DNA of 64,000 bases from Streptomyces sp. BK208 (GTDB taxonomy: Bacteria > Actinomycetota > Actinomycetes > Streptomycetales > Streptomycetaceae): contig NZ_SOAV01000017.1 of the NCBI RefSeq assembly GCF_004364245.1, forward strand, positions 62,521-126,520, in the 5' to 3' direction. Shown here piece after piece: positions 15,991 through 24,231 of the stretch. Position numbers and translations under genes: made by a program. The notes below the pieces were generated by a model. The model was given only the letters and a program-made list of their open reading frames with translations. It did not search any database and was not told where the DNA came from. The stretch's first letter is position 1; each line of letters opens with the position of its first letter.

Positions 15991-17586
15991 TCAGGACGTC
16001 CGGTGCAGCATCGGCACATGGCGGGCCATCCCCTCAGGTAGGCGGAACGCCGCCACCAGGTCCTCACTGCGGCCATGAAGGGCGTCAAGGGCCTCGGCCC
16101 GCAACTTTGGCAGCCGCCGCGCGGCGGAACGGTCGATCCTGCCTTCGGCCAGCAGCCGACCGACCCAGGGAACGGCCTCCTTCACCAGGAACAGCCGCAG
16201 CAGCAGCTCCGTGGTCTCGTCCTGCGGCCGGAAGCACCTGACGGCCTCCCGCATCGCACGGACGTTCAGGTAGTCCATGAGCGGGCCGGCCTGGTTGCGT
16301 CCCCCGTCCTCCTTGATCGCCGTCTCCAGTGAAGTGCGCGTCAGAGCCTCGGCCAGGGCGGGGATCTCCTCCACCCCCTCACCACCGGGAGGCTCCTGTT
16401 CCTGGGCCAGGAGCAGCGGCCCGGCTTTGGCCCAGATAGCGAGGTTGTCACCCTCCGCCGTGATGGCGCCCTCGTTGAAGAGCAGCCGCTCGGTGATCAG
16501 GTTCGCCGGGAAGAGCGCCTGGGCACCGCACCGCTCACGGGCCTCCAACATGGCCTGGCGCATCCGCCAGGTGATCCATCCCTTGGCGAGCAGGGTGAGG
16601 GGATCTGCCGGGATGTCGACCAGGGTCCGGGTCCACGCCGAGGCCACACAGGTGTCGGCGATCGCCTCCAGCAGCCGGTCGGAATGGCTTCGGATGCGCC
16701 ACAGAGGCCAGTCCTCCGCGGCGACGAAGCGGGTTCGCCGTTCCTTCGCGTACTGCACCGAGAGGCCCAGAGACTGGCGAGCACCGCCGGTGGCCACTCC
16801 CATCATGCACAGCTTGCCGTTCTCCACCCGGCGGATCGCCTTCAGGAAACGGTGGGGTGCTCCCGTCTCGCTGACCAGGGTGGCCCCGTCCAGGCGGCCG
16901 TGCTCGCCCTCGACCAGCGCATCAGGAGGAAGACGGACGTGGTCGAAACGCGTGAGGCAGTGATCGACGGCAGGCCCCACCTTCCAAGGGAGCGGCTGCA
17001 CCTGCACACCGGGGTGGAACCGGTGACCGTCGTGGAGGGGGACGACGAAACCGAAGACGCCCTCGTCCCGTTCGCGCATCTGCAGACGCGCGAAGACGAC
17101 CGCCGTCTTGGGCCCCCCGAGCAGCCCGGTGTTGGGCATGAACTTCGCCGCTCCCGCATGCGGCGTGTGCAGGTCGAACCCGTGCCCGTTCCAGGTGGCG
17201 GTCGTCTCCATGAACGCGGCCCCGTTGCCGTGTTCCACTTCCGTGCACAGGAAGGTGCCGATCTGACCGCGGAAGGCACCGATGTCCCGTCCCGCGTCCA
17301 CCAGCGTCCCCAGGAACAGGTTGTAGTGGATCCCTGCCACAGTGGCGAGGCTTCCGCAGGTCGCCCACTCGTGCAGGGCCATCAGCCTCTCGGTGTCCTG
17401 CACGAAGCGTTCGGGCTCGTCGACCGGCACATGCTCCATCAACGCGTAGGCGCGCCTCAGTTGCTCGTCGGGCGGGACGGGTTCGTACAGATCCTCCTGG
17501 TCGTAGAAGCGCCGCCACGGCTCGTGCACCTTCTCCCACCGGTCGCCGAACATCAGCCTGTGCAGTGCGCTGCTGCGGTCGGGCAT
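15991..17586 (-). CDS. Acyl-CoA oxidase-like flavoprotein
   Basis: A 531-residue FAD enzyme of the acyl-CoA oxidase/dehydrogenase superfamily, closer in length and layout to oxidases than to the roughly 380-residue dehydrogenases. FLCTEVEHGNGAAFMETTATW (FAD/substrate strand), FMPNTGLLGGPKTAVVFARL and the C-terminal TAEGDNLAIWAKAG are visible. The Glu of EGDN aligns with the oxidase catalytic base, so alpha,beta-dehydrogenation of an acyl thioester is the most likely chemistry. The ATG at 17586 follows ggaagg with 8-nt spacing. It is the first gene of the island. The substrate is unknown; no acyl-CoA ligase or carrier protein is nearby. Confidence 0.75.
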   Translation of the reverse strand: MPDRSSALHRLMFGDRWEKVHEPWRRFYDQEDLYEPVPPDEQLRRAYALMEHVPVDEPERFVQDTERLMALHEWATCGSLATVAGIHYNLFLGTLVDAGRDIGAFRGQIGTFLCTEVEHGNGAAFMETTATWNGHGFDLHTPHAGAAKFMPNTGLLGGPKTAVVFARLQMRERDEGVFGFVVPLHDGHRFHPGVQVQPLPWKVGPAVDHCLTRFDHVRLPPDALVEGEHGRLDGATLVSETGAPHRFLKAIRRVENGKLCMMGVATGGARQSLGLSVQYAKERRTRFVAAEDWPLWRIRSHSDRLLEAIADTCVASAWTRTLVDIPADPLTLLAKGWITWRMRQAMLEARERCGAQALFPANLITERLLFNEGAITAEGDNLAIWAKAGPLLLAQEQEPPGGEGVEEIPALAEALTRTSLETAIKEDGGRNQAGPLMDYLNVRAMREAVRCFRPQDETTELLLRLFLVKEAVPWVGRLLAEGRIDRSAARRLPKLRAEALDALHGRSEDLVAAFRLPEGMARHVPMLHRTS

Positions 17587-18444
17587 GTCCGAAACCTTCC
17601 GTCTTTTCGGGGCCTTGTCGCACGGCGAGCTCGAGCGGTGCGTGCCGGCATGAGCACGCGAGCCGTTTGTGGGCCGAGGCAGTGCGCCCGGAGGGAACGC
17701 CACCGGCGGTCGCCGGGCGCCGGCGTGTCACTCCTGGCGTGCCGAGCACGTGCGGTGGGCGGGACGTCCGGGCGACAGGTTCCTCCGGCGGGTGTCGTGG
17801 TGCGAGGACGGCTTCAACCCCCGGTTGCCCGGCACCCCCGACGCCTACGCCGCCGGCTGCCGTGCCGTGCGTGCGCGCGTTGAACGCCCTGACCGGCGCA
17901 GCGCCCACGCCACCCTGTGTCGCGGGGCGCCTCCCCGGCCGTGCGGCACAGGCGGCCGGCATCTCTGCGCCCCTGAGGCCCGCGGGCCGCGGCCTGTGAT
18001 CCCTTCGCGGACCACTCGCCCCCGTCCGCCGCCGTCGCCGCGTCGATGCGGCGCCGGACCGCGGGTCTCGGCGATCACCGACCTCGGCTCGCCCTCAGCG
18101 GTCCGCTCTGCCGCCTCTGATCCTGCGCTCCGGCCAAGATGTGCCGTACGGGACCGAGGCCGTGAGGCCGGGCCTGTCACCTGCGGCCCCGGGAGAAGCG
18201 GGTGTCCCTTCCGGGGCGGGTCGCCGGCGCCTCCGACCGGATGTGGCGAGGAGCGGTTCGAGCCGGCGGACACGGTGCTGTGCGCGCCCTGCGCGATGCG
18301 CGCAGCAGACCGTCGGCGCCTCACAACCGATGCGGAATCGAGGAACTTTCAGGCCCCGGAGCCGTCTCCGGGTGCGGACCCACCGCGTGGGCGGGACGAG
18401 CCGCGACGGCCCAGCAGCCGGCCGACAGCCCGGGGCCCCACGCG
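17587..18444. other. 858-bp gap without a recognisable gene (island border)
   Basis: High-GC sequence with no reading frame of convincing codon usage on either strand. It should hold the promoter of the acyl-CoA oxidase gene near its left end and the 3' region of the aldehyde dehydrogenase gene at its right end. Scattered short inverted repeats are present (for example ccggagccgtctccgg near 18356). Its size and lack of coding fit the edge of an inserted or decayed segment. I saw no integrase, IS end or tRNA. Confidence 0.6.
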
Positions 18445-19974
18445 CTACCGCTCAAGCACCCCGTCGAACCGCCGGGGCAGCCCCAGCGGATTGTCGTCCC
18501 GCAGCTCCTCCGGCAGCAGCGCCTCCGGCACCCCCTGGTACGCCACCGGCCGCAACCAGCGCTCGATGGCCGTGCCCCCCACCGACGTGGACGTCGACGT
18601 GGTCGCCGGGTAGGGCCCCCCGTGCTGCTGGGCCGCCGCCACGGCGACTCCGGTCGGCCAGCCGTTGACCAGCACCCGGCCCGCCAGCGGCGTCACCTCG
18701 GCGAGGAGCGCCGCCCCGGCGCCCTCCCCCGCCGCCTCCTCGGCGGAGAGCTGCACGGTCGCGGTCAGGTTGCCCGGCAGCCGGGACAGCACGCCCCGCA
18801 CCTCTTCCTCGTCCCGGTAGCGGGCCACCACGGTGACCGGCCCGAAGCACTCCTCCAGGAGCAGGTCGTGCTCGCCCCGGGCCGCCAGCCGCGCCGCCGG
18901 CACGGTGAGGAATCCGGCGCTGACGGTGTGCTCGCCGCCCGCGCCCGGGGTCACCGGGGAGTCCACGTCGGGCAGCGCGGCGCGCTCGGCGACGCCCGCG
19001 ACGAAGTTGTCCCGCATGCGGTGGTCCAGGAGCACACCGGCGTCGGTGGCGCTGACCGCGTCGGTGAGGGACTTGACCAGGCCGTCCCCGGCGTCACCGG
19101 ACGGCACCAGCACCAGGCCGGGCTTCACGCAGAACTGCCCGACGCCCAGCGTCATGGAACCGGCCAGGCCCGCACCGATGTCCTCCGCCCGCTCGGTGGC
19201 CGCCGCCTCGGTGACGACGACCGGGTTCAGCGAGCCCAGCTCGCCGTGGAAGGGGATCGGCACCGGACGCGCCGCCGCCGCGTCGAAGAGCGCGCGGCCG
19301 CCGCGGACGGAGCCCGTGAAGCCGGCCGCGGCGACCAGCGGGTGCCTGATCAGCTCGACGCCCGCCTCGAAGCCGTGCACCAGGCCGAGGACGCCGTCCG
19401 GGATGCCGTGGCGGGCCGCGGCCCGGCGCAGCACCTTGGCGACCAGCTCGGACAGCGCCGGGTGGTCGGGGTGTGACTTGACGACGACCGGGCAGCCGGC
19501 CGCGAGCGCGCTCGCCGTGTCGCCGCCGGGGACGGAGAAGGCGAAGGGGAAGTTGGACGCCGAGTAGACGGCGACGACGCCGAGCGGCACCTTGTAGCGG
19601 CGCAGGTCGGGGATGGGCGGGGTGGCGGTGTCGTCGGGGTGGTTGACGACCACGCCGAGGTACTCGCCCTCGTCGACGATGTCGGCGAAGGCCCGCAGCT
19701 GGTAGCAGGTGCGGGCGAGTTCACCGGTGAGCCGGACCGGGCCGAGGGCGGTCTCCGCGTCGGCGACCTCGACGAGGGTGCCCTCGGCCGCCTTCAGCTC
19801 GTCGGCGGCGCCGCGCAGGAAGGCCGCGCGCACGGTGCGGTCGGCGAGGGCCTCCCGTGCGGCGTGCGCGGCGCGGACGGCCGCGTCCACCTCCTCGGCC
19901 GTGGCTTCCACGGCGACCTGCTCACGCTGCTTCCCGGTACGGGGGTCGACACTCCAGACTGGTGCTGCTGCCAC
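18445..19974 (-). CDS. Alpha-ketoglutarate semialdehyde (2,5-dioxovalerate) dehydrogenase
   Basis: Oxidises 2-oxoglutarate semialdehyde to 2-oxoglutarate with NAD(P)+, the last step of oxidative uronate/pentonate breakdown. The 509-residue aldehyde dehydrogenase has the active-site Glu245 in PFHGELGSLNP and Cys282 in GQFCVKPG, both typical of the KGSADH subgroup, and ASNFPFAFSVPGGDTASALAAG for cofactor binding. The GTG at 19974 is chosen because gaggga lies 7 nt upstream. It is divergent from an IclR regulator with a palindrome between them, so that regulator probably controls it. It can complete the pathway begun by the uronate dehydrogenase and KdgD at 42.7-44.7 kb. Confidence 0.88.
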   Translation of the reverse strand: MAAAPVWSVDPRTGKQREQVAVEATAEEVDAAVRAAHAAREALADRTVRAAFLRGAADELKAAEGTLVEVADAETALGPVRLTGELARTCYQLRAFADIVDEGEYLGVVVNHPDDTATPPIPDLRRYKVPLGVVAVYSASNFPFAFSVPGGDTASALAAGCPVVVKSHPDHPALSELVAKVLRRAAARHGIPDGVLGLVHGFEAGVELIRHPLVAAAGFTGSVRGGRALFDAAAARPVPIPFHGELGSLNPVVVTEAAATERAEDIGAGLAGSMTLGVGQFCVKPGLVLVPSGDAGDGLVKSLTDAVSATDAGVLLDHRMRDNFVAGVAERAALPDVDSPVTPGAGGEHTVSAGFLTVPAARLAARGEHDLLLEECFGPVTVVARYRDEEEVRGVLSRLPGNLTATVQLSAEEAAGEGAGAALLAEVTPLAGRVLVNGWPTGVAVAAAQQHGGPYPATTSTSTSVGGTAIERWLRPVAYQGVPEALLPEELRDDNPLGLPRRFDGVLER

Positions 19975-20006
19975 CGCGGGTCCCTCCACGTGCTCTGCAC
20001 AGAACT

Positions 20007-20024
20007 CGTTCGATATGCTGAACG
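20007..20024. promoter_or_regulatory. Candidate IclR operator (CGTTC-N8-GAACG)
   Basis: The inverted repeat CGTTCGATATGCTGAACG lies in the 115-bp divergent space between the semialdehyde dehydrogenase (start 19974) and the IclR gene (start 20090). The core atatgctg is repeated at 20042-20049. Symmetry and location fit an IclR-family binding site controlling both genes. Confidence 0.6.
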
Positions 20025-20089
20025 CTGTCTCTACTGATGAATATGCTGCTCGCGAGAGTATTTCCCGTCGAACGAAGGGGTCAAGGGCG

Positions 20090-20863
20090 ATGACGGCTGT
20101 CGAGACGGGGGGCGGAGCGCAGGTCAAGTCCGCGGTGCGGACGGTTGAGCTGCTCGAGTACTTCGCCGGACGCCCCGGCATGCACTCCCTCGCGTCGGTC
20201 CAGGAGGCCGTCGGCTATCCCAAGTCCAGCCTCTACATGCTGCTGCGCACGCTGGTGGAGCTGGGCTGGGTGGAGACCGACGCCACCGGCACGCGGTACG
20301 GCATCGGCGTGCGGGCGCTGCTGGTCGGCACCTCGTACATCGACGGCGACGAGGTGGTCGCGGCGGCCCGGCCGACGCTGGACCGGCTCTCGGACGACAC
20401 GACGGAGACCATCCACCTCGCGCGGCTGGACGGCACGAACGTCGTCTACCTGGCCACCCGGCAGTCCCAGCACTATCTGCGGCCGTTCACCCGGGTCGGC
20501 CGCCGGCTGCCCGCGCACTCGACCTCGCTGGGCAAGGCGCTGCTGAGCACCTACAGCGACGAGCAGGTGCGCAAGCTGCTGCCGGAGACGCTGCCCGCGC
20601 TCACCGAGCACACCATCACCGACCGGGAGAAGCTCATCGAGGAGCTGCACCAGGTGCGGGAGCAGGGCTTCGCCGTGGACCGGGAGGAGAACACGCTGGG
20701 GCTGCGCTGCTTCGGCGTGGCCGTCCCCTACCGGACCCCCGCGCGGGACGCGATCAGCTGCTCGGTGCCGGTGGCGCGGCTGACGCCGGCACACGAGCAG
20801 ACGGTGAAGGACGCGCTTTTCGACGCACGGGACCGGCTGACGCTGGCCACGCGTAGGCTCTGA
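20090..20863 (+). CDS. IclR-family transcriptional regulator
   Basis: A 257-residue regulator. The N-terminal winged helix covers about residues 10-75 (SAVRTVELLEYFAG; SSLYMLLRTLVELGWVE as recognition region), and the IclR effector domain fills the rest, including LPAHSTSLGKALLSTY, the family hallmark loop. It probably senses a sugar-acid intermediate and regulates the divergent semialdehyde dehydrogenase. The ATG at 20090 follows aaggggtcaagggcg. A GNAT gene starts 3 bp after its stop and is probably cotranscribed. Confidence 0.88.
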   Translation: MTAVETGGGAQVKSAVRTVELLEYFAGRPGMHSLASVQEAVGYPKSSLYMLLRTLVELGWVETDATGTRYGIGVRALLVGTSYIDGDEVVAAARPTLDRLSDDTTETIHLARLDGTNVVYLATRQSQHYLRPFTRVGRRLPAHSTSLGKALLSTYSDEQVRKLLPETLPALTEHTITDREKLIEELHQVREQGFAVDREENTLGLRCFGVAVPYRTPARDAISCSVPVARLTPAHEQTVKDALFDARDRLTLATRRL

Positions 20864-20866
20864 TCC

Positions 20867-21337
20867 ATGCACATCGCACTGCGCGAGGTCCACGACAGCG
20901 ATCTGCCCGTCTTCTTCCGGCAGATGAACGATCCACAGTCCCTGCGCATGGCGGCCTTCACCCCCGAGGACCCGGCCGACTGGGACGCGTTCGCCACGCA
21001 CTGGACGAAGATCCGGGACTCCCGCGACATCGTGCGGACCATCCTCGCCGACGGTGACGTGGTCGGCAGCACCGCGGTGTACGGGGACCCGGGCGAGCGC
21101 GAGGTGACGTACTGGGTGGACCGGACGTACTGGGGGCGGGGCGTGGCCACGGCCGCGCTGCGCGCCCTGCTCACCGAGGTGCGGGACCGCCCGCTGTACG
21201 CGCGTGCGGCGGCCGACAACACGGGGTCGCGGCGCGTGCTGGAGAAGTGCGGGTTCGTGACCAGCGTGCAGGCGCGGGGGTTCGCACCGGCCCGCGGCGA
21301 GGAGATCGACGAGGTCGTCCTGCACCTCGCCGAGTGA
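20867..21337 (+). CDS. GNAT-family N-acetyltransferase
   Basis: A 156-residue single-domain acetyltransferase related to the RimJ/RimL type. MHIALREVHDSDLPVFFRQM opens it, VTYWVDRTYWGRGVATAALRAL contains the acetyl-CoA pyrophosphate-binding GRGVAT, and AADNTGSRRVLEKCGFV is the motif B region. The acceptor is unknown; members acetylate protein N termini, aminoglycosides or polyamines. It follows the IclR gene by 3 bp. Confidence 0.82.
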   Translation: MHIALREVHDSDLPVFFRQMNDPQSLRMAAFTPEDPADWDAFATHWTKIRDSRDIVRTILADGDVVGSTAVYGDPGEREVTYWVDRTYWGRGVATAALRALLTEVRDRPLYARAAADNTGSRRVLEKCGFVTSVQARGFAPARGEEIDEVVLHLAE

Positions 21338-21429
21338 CGCGCCGGCCCCGGATGAACACTCGATGAGAAAGATGAGAAACCGGGGCACAGGGGAACGATC
21401 GCCGCCCGCCCGTTCGTCCTGTCATCGGG

Positions 21430-22884
21430 ATGAACAAGACGATCAGGCGCGCATCGGTCTTCACGCTGCTCCTGGTGTTCGCTCTGCTGGTCAGGGCGAC
21501 CTGGGTGCAGTTCTACGAGAGCCGTGCGCTCGCGGACAGCAAGGACAACCGGCGGAACGCGATCGAGACGTACGCGGAGCCGCTCGGGGACATCATCGTG
21601 GCCGGCCGGCCGGTCACCGGCTCGGCGTCGACGAAGGGCGGCGACCTCGCGTACAAACGCACGTACGAGAACGGGAAGCTCTACGCGGCGGTGACGGGCT
21701 ACGCCTCGCAGGCGTACGCGCCGACGCAGTTGGAGGGCATCTACCAGGACGTGCTCAACGGCACCGATCCACGGCTGAAGACCGTGATGGACACCGTCAC
21801 CGACGCACGCGCGAAGCCGGGCAACGTGGTGACCACGATCGACCCGGCCGTGCAGAAGGCCGGGTTCGAGGCGCTGGGCGACAAGAAGGGCGCCGCCGTC
21901 GCGATCGACCCGAAGACGGGCCGGATCCTGTCGGTCGTGTCGACCCCCTCCTACGACCCGTCGTCGCTGACCGACGCCAACACCGCGGGTGAGGCGTGGG
22001 AGAAGCTGACCGGTGACCCCGACAAGCCGCTGACCAACCGCGCGCTGCGCCAGCCGCTGCCGCCGGGGTCGACGTTCAAACTGGTCGTGGCGGCCGCGGC
22101 CCTGGAGAACGGGCTGTACGACTCGGTGGACGAGCGGACCGACAGCCCGGACCCGTACACCCTCCCGGGCACCTCGACGGAGCTGTCCAACGAGAACCCG
22201 AACGCCCCGTGCGAGAACGCCACGATCCGCACCGCGCTGCAGTACTCGTGCAACAACGTCTTCGCGAAGATGGCCGTCTCCCTCGGCCAGGACGACCTGC
22301 GCGCCACGGCCGAGAAGTTCGGCTTCAACGACGAGACGCAGGACGTGCCCGTCCGGGCCTACACCAGCGTGTACCCGAAGGACATGGACCGGTCGTCGAC
22401 GGCGCTGACCGGTATCGGCCAGTTCGACGTGACCGCGACGCCGTTGCAGATGGCGATGGTCTCGGCGGCCCTCGCCAACGGCGGCGAGCTGGTCTCCCCG
22501 CACATGGTGTCGCAGGTCACCGACAGCGGCGGGGACGTCCTGGAGGACCACACCGACGCGGAGGCGAAGCGGATCGTCAGCTCCTCCACCGCCGCGCAGT
22601 TGCAGTCGGCCATGCAGACCGTCGTCAAGGAGGGCACGGGCTCGGGCGCGCAGATGCCCGGAGCGACGGTGGGCGGCAAGACGGGCACGGCCCAGCACGG
22701 CGAGAACAACAGCAAGACGCCCTACGCCTGGTTCACCTCGTACGCCAAGTCCGACACCTCGGACGACGAGGTCGCGGTGGCGGTCGTCGTCGAGCAGTCC
22801 GACGCCGCCCGCAGCGAGGTCAGCGGCAACGGCCTGGCGGCCCCGGTGGCCAAGGCGATGATGGAGGCGGCCCTCAAGGGCTGA
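21430..22884 (+). CDS. Penicillin-binding protein, PbpA-like transpeptidase
   Basis: Cross-links peptidoglycan stem peptides outside the membrane. The 484-residue protein has one N-terminal membrane anchor (residues 8-25), a short dimerisation domain, and a transpeptidase domain with SxxK at Ser214/Lys217 (PPGSTFKL), SxN at Ser274 (YSCNN) and KTG at Lys418 (GGKTGTAQ). All three catalytic motifs are intact. It lacks a glycosyltransferase domain, so it is class B. Streptomyces keep several such paralogues. The gene appears to stand alone, starting with an ATG at 21430, 92 bp after the GNAT gene. Confidence 0.92.
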   Translation: MNKTIRRASVFTLLLVFALLVRATWVQFYESRALADSKDNRRNAIETYAEPLGDIIVAGRPVTGSASTKGGDLAYKRTYENGKLYAAVTGYASQAYAPTQLEGIYQDVLNGTDPRLKTVMDTVTDARAKPGNVVTTIDPAVQKAGFEALGDKKGAAVAIDPKTGRILSVVSTPSYDPSSLTDANTAGEAWEKLTGDPDKPLTNRALRQPLPPGSTFKLVVAAAALENGLYDSVDERTDSPDPYTLPGTSTELSNENPNAPCENATIRTALQYSCNNVFAKMAVSLGQDDLRATAEKFGFNDETQDVPVRAYTSVYPKDMDRSSTALTGIGQFDVTATPLQMAMVSAALANGGELVSPHMVSQVTDSGGDVLEDHTDAEAKRIVSSSTAAQLQSAMQTVVKEGTGSGAQMPGATVGGKTGTAQHGENNSKTPYAWFTSYAKSDTSDDEVAVAVVVEQSDAARSEVSGNGLAAPVAKAMMEAALKG

Positions 22885-22960
22885 CTTTCCGGGGGCCGGC
22901 CGGGTTCGGTCTGCCGTACGGTGTTCGGCACCCGGGAAGCCGCTGCGAGGAGGGTCCGCC

Positions 22961-23536
22961 GTGGGGACAGCCGTCGACGACGCCGCCTCCGCGGAGTTCC
23001 ACGCCTTCTTCGAGCGCCACTACGCCGAACTGGCCCGGCTCGCCCACCTGCTCACGGGCGAGCCGGACGCCGCCGACGACCTCGCGGCGGACGCCCTGCT
23101 GGCCCTGTGGCACCGCTGGGACCGGGTCCGCGCGGCCGACCGCCCGGTGGCGTACGCGCGCGGGGTCGTCGCCAACCTGGCCCGCACCCGCGTGCGGGCC
23201 GCCGTGCGCGAACGCAGACGCGTCGCCCTGTTCTGGTCGCAGCGCGCGGAGCCGACGGAGAACCCCGACGTCGCGGGCGTGGTGGACGTACAGGAGGCGC
23301 TGCGCCGGCTGCCGTTCCGCAAACGGGCGTGCGTGGTGCTGCGGCACGCCTTCGACCTCTCGGAGAAGGACACGGCGCTTGCCCTGGGCGTCTCGGTGGG
23401 CACGGTCAAGAGCCAGACGTCGAAAGGGGTGGCCGAACTCCAGCGGCTGCTCGGCACCCGGACGGCTCCCCGCGCTCCCCAGCAGGTGCGCGCGGCGATC
23501 GCGCGCAGCGGTGGCGCGGCGGGAGGGGCCCGATGA
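22961..23536 (+). CDS. SigE-family ECF RNA polymerase sigma factor
   Basis: A 191-residue ECF sigma factor. Region 2 is at about residues 13-80 (FFERHYAELARLAHLLTGE, core and -10 recognition) and region 4 at about 112-165 (LRRLPFRKRACVVLRHAFDLSEKDTALALG, with the helix-turn-helix GVSVGTVKSQTSKGVAEL). LPFRKRACVVLR is typical of the Streptomyces SigE-like group. The GTG start at 22961 has gaggagggtccgcc upstream. The stop overlaps the next start as ATGA, pairing it with a membrane protein that is probably its regulator. Confidence 0.88.
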   Translation: MGTAVDDAASAEFHAFFERHYAELARLAHLLTGEPDAADDLAADALLALWHRWDRVRAADRPVAYARGVVANLARTRVRAAVRERRRVALFWSQRAEPTENPDVAGVVDVQEALRRLPFRKRACVVLRHAFDLSEKDTALALGVSVGTVKSQTSKGVAELQRLLGTRTAPRAPQQVRAAIARSGGAAGGAR

Positions 23537-24219
23537 CCGGACCGCGGCGGGACGGGGGCGAGGCGGGCGCGGAGCTGCGCGCCCGGCTGCACGCGGCGGC
23601 CGGGGCGCACCGGCCCGACCGGGCGCGGATGCTGGCCCGGGTGGAACGCGGGATGACGGCCGGGAAGGGCGGGCCGGCCCGCCCGTCGCCGCCGGGCTGG
23701 GTTCGGGTGGCGGGGGCGACGGCGGCCGTGGCGGCTGTCCTGGTCGCCGGGGGCCACACCGTCGCCTCGGTGGTGCGGGACGACGCTCCCGTGCCGCGCC
23801 CGGCCGCCGGCGCGCACGATGCGCCGGCGCCCGGTCCGCTGTGGTCGAGCGGCACCGTGGACCCGCACAGCAACGACTTCTGGGCGCAGAGCAACGTCAC
23901 CCTGAGGGCGGGCACCGCCCTGACCGCGCTCACCGTCGAGCTGCGGGTGGCGCAGACGGGCTCGGTGACCTCCACCGGAGCCTGGCGTTCGCTGCCGGAG
24001 GCGGACTTCGCGTTCACGGTCGCCGAGCGGGGCGGTTTCCTCGTCTACCGGTGGACGCTCCGGCAGGGCCGTACGGTACCGGCGGGCACGTGGGTGTTCG
24101 CTGGGCAGTACAACCACGAGCGCGGCGGCCGGGACGCGGGCGGCGACCGCTGGTCGGTGACGGCCACCGCCCCGTCCGGCCGTCTCTCGACGGCGGGCGG
24201 CTTCGCCGCCGGCGGCTGA
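23533..24219 (+). CDS. Membrane protein, putative anti-sigma partner
   Basis: A 228-residue protein. About 60 cytoplasmic residues contain two short amphipathic Arg-rich helices (ELRARLHAAAGAHRPDRARM). One membrane segment follows (VRVAGATAAVAAVLVAGGHTV, about 58-78), then an extracytoplasmic beta-rich domain of about 140 residues including SGTVDPHSNDFWAQSNV. There is no HxxxCxxC zinc motif of ZAS anti-sigma factors, so the anti-sigma assignment rests on the ATGA overlap with the sigma gene and the topology. The outer domain may be the sensor. Confidence 0.65.
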   Translation: MTGPRRDGGEAGAELRARLHAAAGAHRPDRARMLARVERGMTAGKGGPARPSPPGWVRVAGATAAVAAVLVAGGHTVASVVRDDAPVPRPAAGAHDAPAPGPLWSSGTVDPHSNDFWAQSNVTLRAGTALTALTVELRVAQTGSVTSTGAWRSLPEADFAFTVAERGGFLVYRWTLRQGRTVPAGTWVFAGQYNHERGGRDAGGDRWSVTATAPSGRLSTAGGFAAGG

Positions 24220-24231
24220 GCGGGGGTGCGG

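Noticed and set aside
15991..17586. Amine N-hydroxylase (valanimycin VlmH-like) reading of the acyl-CoA-oxidase-like enzyme
   Set aside because: Attractive beside a decarboxylase, but the protein is oxidase-length and keeps the EGDN catalytic Glu, which favours acyl-thioester oxidation.
17845..18324. Minus-strand 159-codon frame in the island border
   Set aside because: Arg/Gly/Pro-biased shadow composition, no ribosome binding site and no domain.
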